64,000 bases of DNA. Source: Bicyclus anynana. Its lineage: Eukaryota > Arthropoda > Insecta > Lepidoptera > Nymphalidae. This document shows positions 63,650 through 64,000 of the stretch, piece after piece. The number at the start of each line of letters is the position of its first letter. Positions within the stretch are counted from its first letter, which is position 1. Made by a program: the position numbers and the translations under genes. The notes beneath the pieces were generated by a model, which was not told where the DNA came from, made no database searches, and saw only the letters and a list, made by a program, of their open reading frames with translations. The DNA lies in assembly GCF_947172395.1 (NCBI RefSeq), contig NC_069105.1:11925971-11989970 (forward strand). The letters are read 5' to 3'.

Positions 63650-64000
63650 CCTAGTGGTGTGCATAAGGTTATTAACCAGGGTACGGGTACGCACAATACG
63701 TGAAAATTGTACTTGATATGAACTTCCTGCTCCAGTACATGATTTTTAGTACATTTTTCATTTCTGTTTAATCAGAATTTTTTCCAAAAGTAGCCCAATT
63801 TCGGATTTTTCCTTTATAACCCCAGACGCAAAAAGAGGAGTGTTATAGGTTTGACATCTGTCTGTCTGTGGTACCATATCTCCCGAACAGATGAAGCGGT
63901 TTCAATTTAGTTTTTTTTTGTATTGAAGGTGACTTATTCCGAGTGTTCTGTTACGTTTGATGAAAATCGGTTGAGCCATTTAAAAGTTGTAGGGGTGAAA
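63650..64000 (+). repeat. MITE-like fragment followed by a common lepidopteran-type repeat, cut by the window end
   Basis: CTAGTGGTGTGCATAAGG near 63651 resembles the hAT-like MITE ends. From about 63820 the sequence reads AACCCCAGACGCAAAAAGAG, GTCTGTCTGTCTGTGG-like words and GATGAAAATCGGTTGAGCC, a dispersed repeat familiar from moth and butterfly genomes. Its class was not verified. Confidence 0.55.

Noticed and set aside
33314..64000. A second exon of the 33.1-kb gene
   Set aside because: I looked for an acceptor followed by a plausible continuation of the aminotransferase-like protein and found none among the repeats.
1..64000. A new multi-gene defence or biosynthetic system
   Set aside because: The only non-transposon coding sequences are two unrelated complete genes and one first exon; no clustered unknown genes were seen.

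Overview
The window is animal nuclear DNA: AT-rich, intron-containing and packed with transposable elements. Two complete spliced genes, several tRNA-derived SINE families and dispersed repeats headed by CTAGCGGACGCCCGCGACTT or CTAGCTGACGCCGCGCGGTT point to a moth or butterfly (Lepidoptera). That assignment is inferred from the repeats and the protein sequences; I cannot name the species. I see no bacterial operons, rRNA, CRISPR array or convincing free-standing tRNA gene.

Layout. 1-7.2 kb: intergenic, with palindromes, MITEs, a 188-bp tandem repeat and a GC-rich repeat. 7.3-16.5 kb, minus strand: the complete 8-exon gene for the mitochondrial pyruvate dehydrogenase E1 alpha subunit (399 aa). 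Its introns hold a foldback MITE, SINEs, a complete IS630/Tc1/mariner-type transposon with unusual DD81E catalytic spacing, and four decayed tandem copies of the 3' half of exon 5. 17.2-22.2 kb, plus strand: a full-length Ty1/copia retrotransposon with an intact 1388-codon gag-pol ORF, two 284-bp LTRs without visible differences and a 5-bp target duplication, about 0.7 kb upstream of the pyruvate dehydrogenase start codon. 24.3-32.1 kb, minus strand: a complete 9-exon RIB43A-like protein gene (RIBC2 type, 380 aa), a structural protein of ciliary and flagellar microtubules. 33.1 kb, plus strand: the first coding exon of a gene reading away from RIBC2, tentatively a class V aminotransferase-fold PLP protein. 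No further exon was found before the window ends.

33.3-64 kb is almost entirely repeats: three tRNA-derived SINE families (about 15, 8 and 1 copies), RTE-like LINE 3' fragments, hAT-like MITEs with 8-bp target duplications, CTACCC minisatellites inside a dispersed repeat family, and several nested insertions whose order can be read directly.

The two complete genes have unrelated jobs (mitochondrial acetyl-CoA production; axoneme structure), so no pathway or operon links them. The least ordinary signals are the DD81E transposon and a 483-bp MITE that shares its terminal motif, the array of decayed exon-5 copies in the pyruvate dehydrogenase gene, and an unclassified dispersed repeat carrying the palindrome AAGGGATCCCTT.
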